From a virus, in the IMG/VR virus record IMGVR_UViG_3300032287_000350, positions 1-27,717 of that record: a DNA stretch of 27,717 nucleotides; one strand, given 5' to 3'. Position numbers and translations under genes: made by a program. The notes under the pieces are model-generated. The model was not told the origin of the DNA. It made no database searches and saw only the letters and a list, made by a program, of their open reading frames with translations. Of this stretch, positions 6,696 to 11,920 are shown one piece after another (within the stretch, counting starts at the first letter, position 1; the number at the start of each line of letters is the position of its first letter).

Positions 6696-6888
6696 GGCTG
6701 ATCTTGCAGAATGGAGGCGAGGATTGGATGACACAAGGACAATGATAAGCGAGGAAGACTTATTAATCAAGGTTGCAAGGATGAATGACATCCAGCGTAG
6801 AATCCTTAAAAGCTATCATTTCCTGATTCTTGACCTTTATACATTAACAGAGGAGTTTATGCTCCCAATTAACCTATTACATTTTTAA
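6592..6888 (+). CDS. Hypothetical helical protein (up to 98 aa), start uncertain
   Basis: The frame encodes a charged helical protein (LLELLKQAQGRQNLFEADLAEW, then EEDLLIKVARMNDIQRRIL). The 6592 start overlaps the preceding gene by 104 bases in another frame. An internal ATG at 6646 (MLLELLKQ) would cut the overlap to 50 and may be the real start. The C-terminus is hydrophobic (YHFLILDLYTLTEEFMLPINLL). No family is recognised. It is followed after one base by the next gene. Confidence 0.5.
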   Translation: MSKLIYQEKQLKLHKRATMLLELLKQAQGRQNLFEADLAEWRRGLDDTRTMISEEDLLIKVARMNDIQRRILKSYHFLILDLYTLTEEFMLPINLLHF

Positions 6889-6889
6889 T

Positions 6890-7111
6890 ATGATACCAAA
6901 AGAAAAAGCGATAAAAATGTTTGACAAGTATATGGAAATAACAAATAATTATTATCAAGCTAAAGAATCTGCAATAGAATCAGCAAATCAATTAATTAAA
7001 TATCACGACTATTTTATGGATTATGTTAGAATGGATTTGCCATCAAATGTTATAGCATCAATACCATATAAATTTTGGGATAAAGTAAAAGAAGAATTAG
7101 AAGCATTATGA
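6890..7111 (+). CDS. Small hypothetical protein of a type common in Bacteroidota phages (73 aa)
   Basis: 73 residues (MIPKEKAIKMFDKYMEI...). The I-x-K-x-K-A-x-x-x-x-D-K-(Y/F) opening followed by a helical body (YYQAKESAIESANQLIKY) and a short C-terminal helix (FWDKVKEELEAL) is a recurrent small-protein pattern I recall from Bacteroidota phage early regions; its function is unknown. Mostly helical, no cysteines, no membrane segment. Its stop overlaps the next start as ATGA (7108-7111), so it is translationally coupled to the DnaA-domain protein. Confidence 0.65.
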   Translation: MIPKEKAIKMFDKYMEITNNYYQAKESAIESANQLIKYHDYFMDYVRMDLPSNVIASIPYKFWDKVKEELEAL

Positions 7112-7545
7112 GAGAAGTACATAAGACATATATGGCAGAACTTGAAATCGAGGTTTTGCGAGATAAGAACAAAGAACTAAAGAAAGAGATAGAAAGATTA
7201 AAAGACCAATTAGACCAACAATTAAACATAAAAACTATAAGAATGGACAAAGAACAACAAAAAGAGTATGCGATTGAAATAGCCGAAAAGGTGTGTAATT
7301 ACTATCAAATTAAATATGGACAAATGATGTCCAAATATAGAGGCGAGGAGGTTACTTTGGCAAGGCAAATAACTATGTACTTAACTAAGCAAAAAACTGC
7401 CTTAAATGGTGAGGAAATTGCAAAATTGTTCAATAGGGATAGAACCACAGTTTTACATTCAATCTCTAAAATTAAGGGTCAGCTATCAAATAAGTTTGAT
7501 GATACCATAAAAAATGACATTTTCAACTTAAATGTGCTTGTTTAA
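7108..7545 (+). CDS. DnaA domain IV-like DNA-binding protein with N-terminal coiled coil
   Basis: 145 residues. Residues 8-46 form a coiled coil (EVLRDKNKELKKEIERL plus continuing heptads). Residues about 73-127 match the C-terminal domain of DnaA, which binds the 9-mer DnaA box: VTLARQITMYLTKQ, then EEIAKLFNRDRTTVLHSI. In chromosomal DnaA the signature reads D-H-T-T-V; here it is D-R-T-T-V (Arg112 for the base-contacting His), which may alter site preference. There is no AAA+ domain, so it cannot act as a full initiator. It may mark a phage origin, compete with host DnaA, or regulate transcription. The TTATC cluster at 5907-6174 is a possible target. Confidence 0.8.
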   Translation: MREVHKTYMAELEIEVLRDKNKELKKEIERLKDQLDQQLNIKTIRMDKEQQKEYAIEIAEKVCNYYQIKYGQMMSKYRGEEVTLARQITMYLTKQKTALNGEEIAKLFNRDRTTVLHSISKIKGQLSNKFDDTIKNDIFNLNVLV

Positions 7546-7596
7546 TTTGGTTATTAACACCAAAGTACCTAATTTTAAACTCTAAAACCAACCAAT

Positions 7597-8316
7597 ATGA
7601 GCGAACAACAACTGGCTAAAAAGCCACAACTTTCGTACACGAAAGACCAAGTAGAGTTAGTAAAATCACAGATTGCTCCAGAGGCAACAGTTGATGAACT
7701 AAAACTCTTTCTTTACCAAGCACAACGCACAGGACTTGATGCGTTATCAAGACAAATTTATTGCATCCACAGGAACGTAAAAACACCTAATGGATGGACT
7801 AAAAAAATGACAATCCAAACAAGTATTGACGGCTTCCGAGTAATTGCTGAAAGAAGCGGAAACTATGGTGGACAAAGCGAACCAATCTTTGTAGAACAAG
7901 ATGGTAAATTAGTATCTTGTAAGGTTTCAGTATTTAGATTTCACGGAGAAACAAGGTATGAAGCATCAGTAGGTGTGGCTTATTGGAATGAATACTGCCA
8001 AAGAACAAACGATGGCAAACCAATGGGTTTATGGGCGAAGATGCCACATACAATGTTAAGCAAAGTTGCAGAGGCATTAGCTTTAAGAAAGGCTTACCCA
8101 CAAGATTTGAGCGGACTTTACACAGGAGATGAAATGGCACAATCAACAGAGGAAACACCAGCTTACATTAAGACTCACGAAAATTTAGAGGACTTAGAGT
8201 TAGCGATTGATTTGTGCATAAATACTACCGAATTAAGCCAACTTTACGCACTTAATAGCGAACTTGCAACTAAAGATGTAACTAAATTATTTACCAAGAA
8301 AAAACAAACTTTATGA
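7597..8316 (+). CDS. bet: Bet/RecT-type single-strand annealing recombinase
   Basis: 239 residues. The N-terminal half carries the Redbeta/Bet family signature: VDELKLFLYQAQRTGLDALS (34-53) then RQIYCIHR, followed by the conserved MTIQTSIDGFRVIAERSGNYGG and, later, MLSKVAEALALRKAYPQDLSGLY. Bet proteins anneal complementary single strands during phage replication and repair. The C-terminal ~60 residues are a helical tail typical of the family. A lambda-like partner exonuclease is not recognisable nearby, so it may work with host nucleases or an unrecognised gene. Upstream, TTTGGT/ACCAAA (7546-7551 and 7559-7564) could form a small hairpin in the leader. Confidence 0.9.
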   Translation: MSEQQLAKKPQLSYTKDQVELVKSQIAPEATVDELKLFLYQAQRTGLDALSRQIYCIHRNVKTPNGWTKKMTIQTSIDGFRVIAERSGNYGGQSEPIFVEQDGKLVSCKVSVFRFHGETRYEASVGVAYWNEYCQRTNDGKPMGLWAKMPHTMLSKVAEALALRKAYPQDLSGLYTGDEMAQSTEETPAYIKTHENLEDLELAIDLCINTTELSQLYALNSELATKDVTKLFTKKKQTL

Positions 8317-8558
8317 CACCATTAAATAAACTTTGGGATTTAAGAGAGGAAGTTAAGTTTTGGAATTACAAGTTTGATACAAGTTACACTCACAATGCAA
8401 GGGAAATATTGGATAAACTTAACAAAGCTAAAGAGGAACTTAAAAATCATAAACTAAAGTACTTTCCTGAGTTGTTAGATCAACCTAAAAGAAATTACAT
8501 TCCTTATGAAATGTTAACTGATAAATTTGAAGTATTTGAAAACTATTTAAACGATTAA
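8313..8558 (+). CDS. Hypothetical helical protein (81 aa) coupled to bet
   Basis: The start overlaps the bet stop by four bases (ATGA), so it is translated with bet. The product is helical and highly charged (LWDLREEVKFWNYKFD, then AREILDKLNKAKEELKNHKL), with an aromatic-rich C-terminus (YIPYEMLTDKFEVFENYLND). No catalytic motif or cysteine cluster is seen, so it is not an obvious exonuclease. Coupling suggests a recombination accessory, but this is positional inference only. Confidence 0.7.
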   Translation: MTPLNKLWDLREEVKFWNYKFDTSYTHNAREILDKLNKAKEELKNHKLKYFPELLDQPKRNYIPYEMLTDKFEVFENYLND

Positions 8559-8560
8559 TT

Positions 8561-8737
8561 ATGCCATACTCAACTTGCTGCGGCGCACATACCAACTTTG
8601 AAGAAATCGACATCTGCCCTGATTGTTTAGAGCATTGCGATTGGGAAGATGAAGAGGAAGATGAGGAAGAAAAAGAACAAGATAGACAAAACGAAATCGC
8701 ATTAGAACAAGATAAAATTCATAAACACGAAAACTAA
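8561..8737 (+). CDS. Small cysteine-cluster (zinc-finger-like) protein with acidic tail (58 aa)
   Basis: The frame starts two bases after the previous stop. The N-terminal 26 residues carry six Cys/His (MPYSTCCGAHTNFEE, then CPDCLEHC), arranged CC-x2-H-x8-CxxC-x3-C, a pattern that can hold one zinc ion. The second half is an uninterrupted acidic stretch (WEDEEEDEEEKEQD) followed by a helical Gln/Lys/His end. Small zinc-ribbon proteins with acidic tails occur in many phage early regions. Function unknown; DNA mimicry by the acidic tail is conceivable. Confidence 0.65.
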   Translation: MPYSTCCGAHTNFEEIDICPDCLEHCDWEDEEEDEEEKEQDRQNEIALEQDKIHKHEN

Positions 8738-8742
8738 AAACA

Positions 8743-9015
8743 ATGATTGTATTAAACATTTGCAAAGAGGAAATCAACTGGAAAGAAGCTAAGAACGGCA
8801 AAAGTTACGCAAACGTAGCTACCGACTTTCTTAAACAACCAGATGACAAAGGAAACACTCACACAGTATGGAACAACCAAAGTCCAGAAGAAAGAGCCGA
8901 AAAAGCAAAGAAAAACTATTGTGGTAGAGGTAAACAAGTTTCTTATAACGCACCAGCTGCTAAGAAGGAATTTGCCGTAAACCAACAGGAATCAGAAGAT
9001 GATTTACCATTCTAA
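8743..9015 (+). CDS. Small protein with an SSB-type acidic C-terminal tip (90 aa)
   Basis: 90 residues ending ESEDDLPF, very close to the DDDIPF tip with which bacterial SSB recruits replication and repair partners. The N-terminal part (MIVLNICKEEINWKEAKNGK, then SYANVATDF) reads like an oligonucleotide-binding strand pair: W-x-x-x-x-x-G-K-x-Y resembles the L45-type turn of some phage ssDNA-binding proteins. It is shorter than a typical SSB OB-fold (about 110 residues). A linker rich in Lys/Asn/Gln joins the two. Location after bet supports a role at single-stranded DNA. It may be a reduced SSB or a decoy for SSB-partner proteins. Confidence 0.65.
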   Translation: MIVLNICKEEINWKEAKNGKSYANVATDFLKQPDDKGNTHTVWNNQSPEERAEKAKKNYCGRGKQVSYNAPAAKKEFAVNQQESEDDLPF

Positions 9016-9067
9016 AACAACCCCTCGTTGGGCGATAACGTAAAGCGCAAATTTAAAACCTACAATT

Positions 9068-9262
9068 ATGAGCCAAACAACACAAATCGCAAACTACCTA
9101 AATAAAGGTAGAAAATTAACCCCTATTGATGCTTTAAACAAGTTCGGATGCTTTAGATTAGCAGCACGAATTGCAGACCTTAGAAATGATGGAATGAACA
9201 TTAAAACTACCATTATTAAGCTAAAAAATAAGAAGCAAGTCGCACAATATTCGATAAATTAG
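9068..9262 (+). CDS. Helix-turn-helix protein (HTH_39-like, 64 aa)
   Basis: 64 residues covering almost exactly one winged-helix-like domain: TTQIANYLNKGRKLTPIDAL (4-23), then FGCFRLAARIADLRNDGMNI and a C-terminal wing KKQVAQYSI. The L-T-P-x-x-A-L-x-x-F-G-x-x-R-L-A-A-R-I-x-D-L-R pattern is that of the small phage HTH_39 family. It may regulate the downstream block, whose presumed promoter and structured leader begin three bases after its stop. No dimerisation extension is visible. Confidence 0.8.
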   Translation: MSQTTQIANYLNKGRKLTPIDALNKFGCFRLAARIADLRNDGMNIKTTIIKLKNKKQVAQYSIN

Positions 9263-9264
9263 GT

Positions 9265-9272
9265 TATCTTCG
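9265..9272 (+). promoter_or_regulatory. Possible -7 box (TATCTTCG) for a structured leader or small RNA
   Basis: TATCTTCG differs by one base from TAnnTTTG. Transcription starting 5-7 nt downstream would begin at the first hairpin of the RNA candidate at 9278. No clear TTG element lies upstream. Confidence 0.35.
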
Positions 9273-9277
9273 TACAA

Positions 9278-9361
9278 AGGATGTAGGATATCCTAACTCA
9301 AACTTATTGGCTCAAAGCTGAAACCCTAATCCTACTGGGGTGGATGCCGAGAGCCTTTTTT
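9278..9361 (+). ncRNA. Candidate structured RNA/leader with complementary hairpin loops and a 3' T-run
   Basis: This fills the 104-nt gap between the HTH gene and the replication gene. Hairpin 1: AGGAT (9278-9282) with ATCCT (9290-9294), loop GTAGGAT (9283-9289). Hairpin 2: GGCTC (9309-9313) with GAGCC (9351-9355), inner GC/GC (9317-9318, 9346-9347) and ACCC (9323-9326) with GGGT (9338-9341), apical loop TAATCCTACTG. The loop bases ATCCTAC (9329-9335) are a perfect 7-nt complement of loop 1, so the loops could kiss. GAGCC is followed by six T (9356-9361), six bases before the ATG at 9367. TAGGATATCCTA (9284-9295) is also a perfect palindrome, giving an alternative fold. This could be an attenuator, a ligand-sensing leader or a short RNA. 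I do not recognise a known class; it does not match fluoride, preQ1, SAM or hammerhead consensus features. Confidence 0.4.
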
Positions 9362-9366
9362 ATTTT

Positions 9367-10017
9367 ATGGCTAAAGACCCAGCAGTATTATTTTATACAA
9401 GCGATTTTCTTAGTGGCACTTTTACAATGGATAATGAACAAGTCGGTAAATATATTCGACTTTTGTGCTTACAACATCAAAAAGGCAAATTAAGTGAAAA
9501 GGATATGCTAAGCATATGTAAAGCATATGACAACGAGATTTGGGATAAATTTAAAATTGAAGATGGTTTATACTACAATGAAAGAATGTTTAATGAAACC
9601 ATTAGAAGGCAAAAATTTAGTGAAAGTAGGCGAAATAACGCTAAATCACCTAAAAAAGAAAGCACAAGCAAAGCATATGCTGAGCATATAGAAACTGAAA
9701 CTGAAAATAGAACTATAACTATAAATGAAAATATAAATATAGATTTTGAATGGTTTTGGAATGAATATGATAAAAAGATAGGAGATAAGCAAAAGTTAAA
9801 AAAGAAGTGGAATAAATTAACAGATGAAGAAAGGCAAAATGCAATGAATTATATTGAACTTTACAAACAATCAGTACCAGACAAGCAATTCCGTAAAAAC
9901 CCAGAAACCTTTTTAAACAACAAATCTTGGAACGATGAAATCATTAACAGAAATAATACCCCAATCCATAAACTCTCTTACTCCGAGCGAGAGGCTAATG
10001 CACTTAGAAATTTATAA
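9367..10017 (+). CDS. Replication protein, DUF1376-like (replisome organiser type)
   Basis: The ATG at 9367 begins MAKDPAVLFYTSDFLSGTFT, the usual opening of this family. An in-frame GTG at 9340 lies inside the RNA hairpin and is rejected. 216 residues. The N-terminal ~75 residues form a winged-helix-like domain (EQVGKYIRLLCLQHQKGKLS, then KFKIEDGLYYNERM). A low-complexity linker follows (SESRRNNAKSPKKESTSKAY, Thr/Glu/Asn repeats). The C-terminal helical domain FEWFWNEYDKKIGDKQK...KNPETFLNNKSW resembles the tail of phage replication initiators. Such proteins are thought to bind origin DNA and recruit host helicase. The 3' end overlaps the next gene by 83 bases. Confidence 0.75.
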   Translation: MAKDPAVLFYTSDFLSGTFTMDNEQVGKYIRLLCLQHQKGKLSEKDMLSICKAYDNEIWDKFKIEDGLYYNERMFNETIRRQKFSESRRNNAKSPKKESTSKAYAEHIETETENRTITINENINIDFEWFWNEYDKKIGDKQKLKKKWNKLTDEERQNAMNYIELYKQSVPDKQFRKNPETFLNNKSWNDEIINRNNTPIHKLSYSEREANALRNL

Positions 10018-10669
10018 CAAACTTGAACCAGATGAGTTAAAAGTTTTTTCTGCATTAGAAACAATGAGTGTTGGAAGATGCTCACCGATTGAGGTAAAAG
10101 AACACTTAAAGACCTGTATTGCATTAAGTGGATGTCAAACACCAACAATAGAGTTGTTTCAATTTTTATGCGAATTTGTTATAAAGAACTATGGAAACTA
10201 CAAACTAAAAGAATTAGGAGTAGCTTTTGAACTTTATGCAATGGGGAAACTTTCGGTTGATAAAGCGATTACTTTTAACCCTAAATTCTTTGGTGATGTT
10301 ATGGCTGCGTATAAACCAATAGCAATTCAAGTAAGGAATAAGAGTTACATAGAGCCAAAAGCATTAGATATACCAAAAATCAATGATGATGAAATTGTTG
10401 ATGCATTGTACCAAAATTGGGAAAACTCTACAAAAAAGGATTGGAAACTACTTAACATTATGGCTTTTGACATTCTTTGGAAGCGTAAAGATTTAAATAC
10501 AACCAATTTGTCAAAGGAGGTAGCTGAAAAGATAAAGGCTAAGGTAATTGCATACTACAAGGTAAATGCTAAAACAGAACAAGAGTTAGAAAGATTAACG
10601 GATGAATTATTTATTAAAAACGAGTGCAAAAGATTTTCTTTGTACCTATATTTACAAAACCAACTATGA
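9935..10669 (+). CDS. Hypothetical replication-region protein (244 aa)
   Basis: Mostly helical. Notable stretches are CSPIEVKEHLKTCIALSGCQ, then ELFQFLCEFVIKNYGNYKLK, KLSVDKAITFNPKFFGDVMA, and a lysine-rich C-terminal half. No Walker motif is present, so it is not a DnaC-type ATPase. The first ATG (9935) lies deep in the preceding gene; an ATG at 9998 (MHLEIYNK) would reduce the overlap to 20 bases and could be the true start. Placement directly after the DUF1376-like gene suggests a helicase loader or origin accessory, without direct support. The stop overlaps the next small gene by four bases. Confidence 0.65.
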   Translation: MKSLTEIIPQSINSLTPSERLMHLEIYNKLEPDELKVFSALETMSVGRCSPIEVKEHLKTCIALSGCQTPTIELFQFLCEFVIKNYGNYKLKELGVAFELYAMGKLSVDKAITFNPKFFGDVMAAYKPIAIQVRNKSYIEPKALDIPKINDDEIVDALYQNWENSTKKDWKLLNIMAFDILWKRKDLNTTNLSKEVAEKIKAKVIAYYKVNAKTEQELERLTDELFIKNECKRFSLYLYLQNQL

Positions 10670-10794
10670 AAAAATTAACATTTATTTATGAATTAGCAAA
10701 GTTTATGCTAATTAGCGTTCCTTTAGCTTGTTGCATTTATTTAACCGCAGTTATCTTAACTGAAATTAAACATATATGCTTAAAATATTTATAA
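10666..10794 (+). CDS. Small membrane protein (42 aa)
   Basis: The ATG overlaps the preceding stop (ATGA at 10666-10669). 42 residues: a short start (MKKLTFIYELAK), one hydrophobic helix (FMLISVPLACCIYLTAVIL) and a basic tail EIKHICLKYL. It carries three cysteines. Coupling at both ends argues that it is translated. Function unknown. Confidence 0.5.
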   Translation: MKKLTFIYELAKFMLISVPLACCIYLTAVILTEIKHICLKYL

Positions 10795-10850
10795 CCATAG
10801 CAATCTGGGAACTATTGAAAGTATTATACTATAAACTTATAAACCGATGA
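10776..10850 (+). CDS. Possible tiny hydrophobic peptide (24 aa)
   Basis: The frame from 10776 reads MLKIFITIAIWELLKVLYYK plus LINR, one hydrophobic helix with a basic end. It bridges the preceding and following genes, overlapping the first by 19 bases and the second by four (ATGA at 10847-10850). It may be a real micropeptide or only a ribosome-transit frame. Confidence 0.3.
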   Translation: MLKIFITIAIWELLKVLYYKLINR

Positions 10851-11044
10851 CAGGATTAGACAACAACATTGAAGTAAGATTGATTTACTTAGATACAAAA
10901 GAGGAGATAGAATTTAGATCAATAGCAAAAGCAGTTAGGTTTTTACATACTGACTACAAAACGATTATGACCTATATGAACCCAATTAACAAAAAACGCT
11001 ACAAGCATAATGACAGATTATGTGTTGTTAGATTGAAAAAGTAA
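10847..11044 (+). CDS. Small NUMOD1-like DNA-binding module (65 aa)
   Basis: 65 residues. The order strand (IEVRLIYLDTKEEIEF), then S-I-A-K-A-V-R-F-L helix, then TIMTYMNPINKK and a final strand (RLCVVRLKK) resembles the NUMOD1 modules that help homing endonucleases and related phage proteins contact DNA. No nuclease domain is attached. The gene directly after the next promoter encodes NinG, a zinc-site recombination nuclease; whether the two cooperate is unknown. The family call is tentative. Confidence 0.5.
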   Translation: MTGLDNNIEVRLIYLDTKEEIEFRSIAKAVRFLHTDYKTIMTYMNPINKKRYKHNDRLCVVRLKK

Positions 11045-11055
11045 CCCTAATTTTG
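11025..11055 (+). promoter_or_regulatory. Promoter (TTG / TAATTTTG) four bases before ninG
   Basis: TTG at 11025-11027, a 20-bp spacer, then TAATTTTG at 11048-11055. The ATG of the next gene is at 11060, only four bases later, so a transcript from this promoter would start at or next to the start codon. Confidence 0.55.
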
Positions 11056-11059
11056 CTTT

Positions 11060-11419
11060 ATGCCATTGATACCTTTACCTAAGTTGTTAGAAAAAACCCA
11101 AAAGGTAGTTAATGCATACATAAGGAAACGAGATGAAGGTTTACCTTGTATTAGTTGCGGAAGCTATAATGGTAATCAAGCTGGACACTACTTTACAGTT
11201 AAGGGGTATTCGGCTTTAAGGTTTAACGAATGGAATATCCACTTGCAATGTGCTGGGTGCAATATGTATAAACACGGCAACCAAGCAATGTACAGGATTG
11301 GCTTAGTAGAAAGGATAGGCGAGAAAGCGATTAAAGAGTTAGAGTTTGAGGCGGTTAACAATAGGGTTAAGAAATGGCAAAGAGCAGAACTAATAGAATT
11401 AATTGATAGATACAAGTAA
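11060..11419 (+). CDS. ninG: NinG/Rap-type recombination nuclease
   Basis: 119 residues, shorter than lambda NinG (about 200), but the core is intact. Two CxxC pairs, CISC (Cys30, Cys33) and CAGC (Cys64, Cys67), surround QAGHYFTVKGYSALRFNEWN (40-59), which includes His43, and are followed by KHGNQAMYRIGL (71-82). The family acts at branched recombination intermediates and promotes RecA-independent or RecBCD-linked exchange in lambda. Together with Bet and the SSB-tailed protein it forms a recombination set. The start lies four bases after a promoter box. Its 3' end overlaps a TTG-started frame. Confidence 0.85.
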   Translation: MPLIPLPKLLEKTQKVVNAYIRKRDEGLPCISCGSYNGNQAGHYFTVKGYSALRFNEWNIHLQCAGCNMYKHGNQAMYRIGLVERIGEKAIKELEFEAVNNRVKKWQRAELIELIDRYK

Positions 11420-11570
11420 CATATTCGCAACGTGCAAAGAGGAAAATATAGCTGGTTATTCTTGCTATTCTTTTGTCATTGACGGATGTACGCACTATGT
11501 ATTTGGCGAAACACAAGAACAGGCATTTGATTATTTAGCAGATTTAATAAACAACTATGGCGAAAGTTAG
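11403..11570 (+). CDS. Small hypothetical protein (55 aa), probable TTG start
   Basis: The frame reads (M)IDTSNIFATCKEENIAG, then YSFVIDGCTHYVFGETQEQA and FDYLADLINNYGES. It looks like a genuine small domain: strand, strand, helix. It has no ATG; TTG at 11403, just after an in-frame stop, is the only start that keeps all of it, and it overlaps ninG by 17 bases. Its end overlaps the next gene by 14 bases. The I-D-G-x-T-H-Y-V-F-G-x-T-x-x-x-A pattern is reminiscent of small HicB/antitoxin-like strands, but too short to assign. Confidence 0.4.
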   Translation: MIDTSNIFATCKEENIAGYSCYSFVIDGCTHYVFGETQEQAFDYLADLINNYGES

Positions 11571-11676
11571 TAACGGGAACAAAGTAACATTTGGTAAAAG
11601 AAAGACAGGAAAGTACAAAAAGACATCTGGTCCTAAAGATAAACCAGTTAAACCTTATAATCAACAAGGCAGATAA
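11557..11676 (+). CDS. Very basic small protein (39 aa)
   Basis: The 39-residue frame starts MAKVSNGNKVTFGKRKTGKY and has roughly one Lys or Arg in three to four residues; the C-terminal half is KTSGPKDKPVKPYNQQGR. I recall similar short lysine-rich proteins with an N-terminal M-A-K-V-S-N-G motif from Bacteroidota phages. Probably disordered and nucleic-acid-binding. It overlaps the preceding frame by 14 bases. Confidence 0.6.
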   Translation: MAKVSNGNKVTFGKRKTGKYKKTSGPKDKPVKPYNQQGR

Positions 11677-11679
11677 AAT

Positions 11680-11715
11680 ACTTGGTAAAGCCTCTTAGAA
11701 ATAACGTAACCAAGT
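11680..11715. repeat. Inverted repeat in a short intergenic gap
   Basis: ACTTGGT (11680-11686) and ACCAAGT (11709-11715) are perfect 7-bp arms 22 nt apart. No T-tract follows, so it is not an obvious terminator. It lies just upstream of the zinc-ribbon gene and could occlude or expose its start. Confidence 0.4.
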
Positions 11716-11722
11716 TAAAGAA

Positions 11723-11920
11723 ATGACTATGAAAGATACCTACGGAAAGAAACTATATACTTGCAACTGCGGTTCAGTTACAGAAGGATACGTTTGGTTC
11801 GGTAAGATAAAAGAAACCCAGTTTGAATGTACTAAGTGTGGCAAGTGGGTTGGATACGACAATTTAGAGAAAAAAGTAGATAGCATTATTTCAATAAGAA
11901 CACCAACAAAGAACAGATAA
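11723..11920 (+). CDS. Zinc-ribbon protein (65 aa)
   Basis: 65 residues with two cysteine knuckles: CNCG (Cys14, Cys16) and CTKC (Cys36, Cys39), separated by aromatic strands (YVWFGKIKETQFE). The second knuckle CTKCGKWVGY is typical of zinc ribbons; the first is a shortened C-x-C. A second ATG at 11729 could also be the start. The stop overlaps the ParB-like start by one base (TAATG), linking the two. Probably a nucleic-acid-binding adaptor; partner unknown. Confidence 0.65.
   Translation: MTMKDTYGKKLYTCNCGSVTEGYVWFGKIKETQFECTKCGKWVGYDNLEKKVDSIISIRTPTKNR

Noticed and set aside
9278-9361. Fluoride riboswitch or hammerhead/pistol ribozyme as identity of the structured leader
   Set aside because: Although a pseudoknot-like loop pairing is present, the fluoride GGNGAUG stem and central hairpin, the hammerhead CUGANGA core and the pistol linker sequence are not found.
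9340-9366. GTG at 9340 as start of the DUF1376-like gene
   Set aside because: It lies within the stem of the RNA hairpin; the family's usual N-terminus begins at the ATG at 9367.
11680-11715. tRNA-like fold
   Set aside because: Only a 7-bp outer stem forms; there is no T-loop GGTTC motif, D-arm or CCA-type end, and the length is too short for a tRNA.
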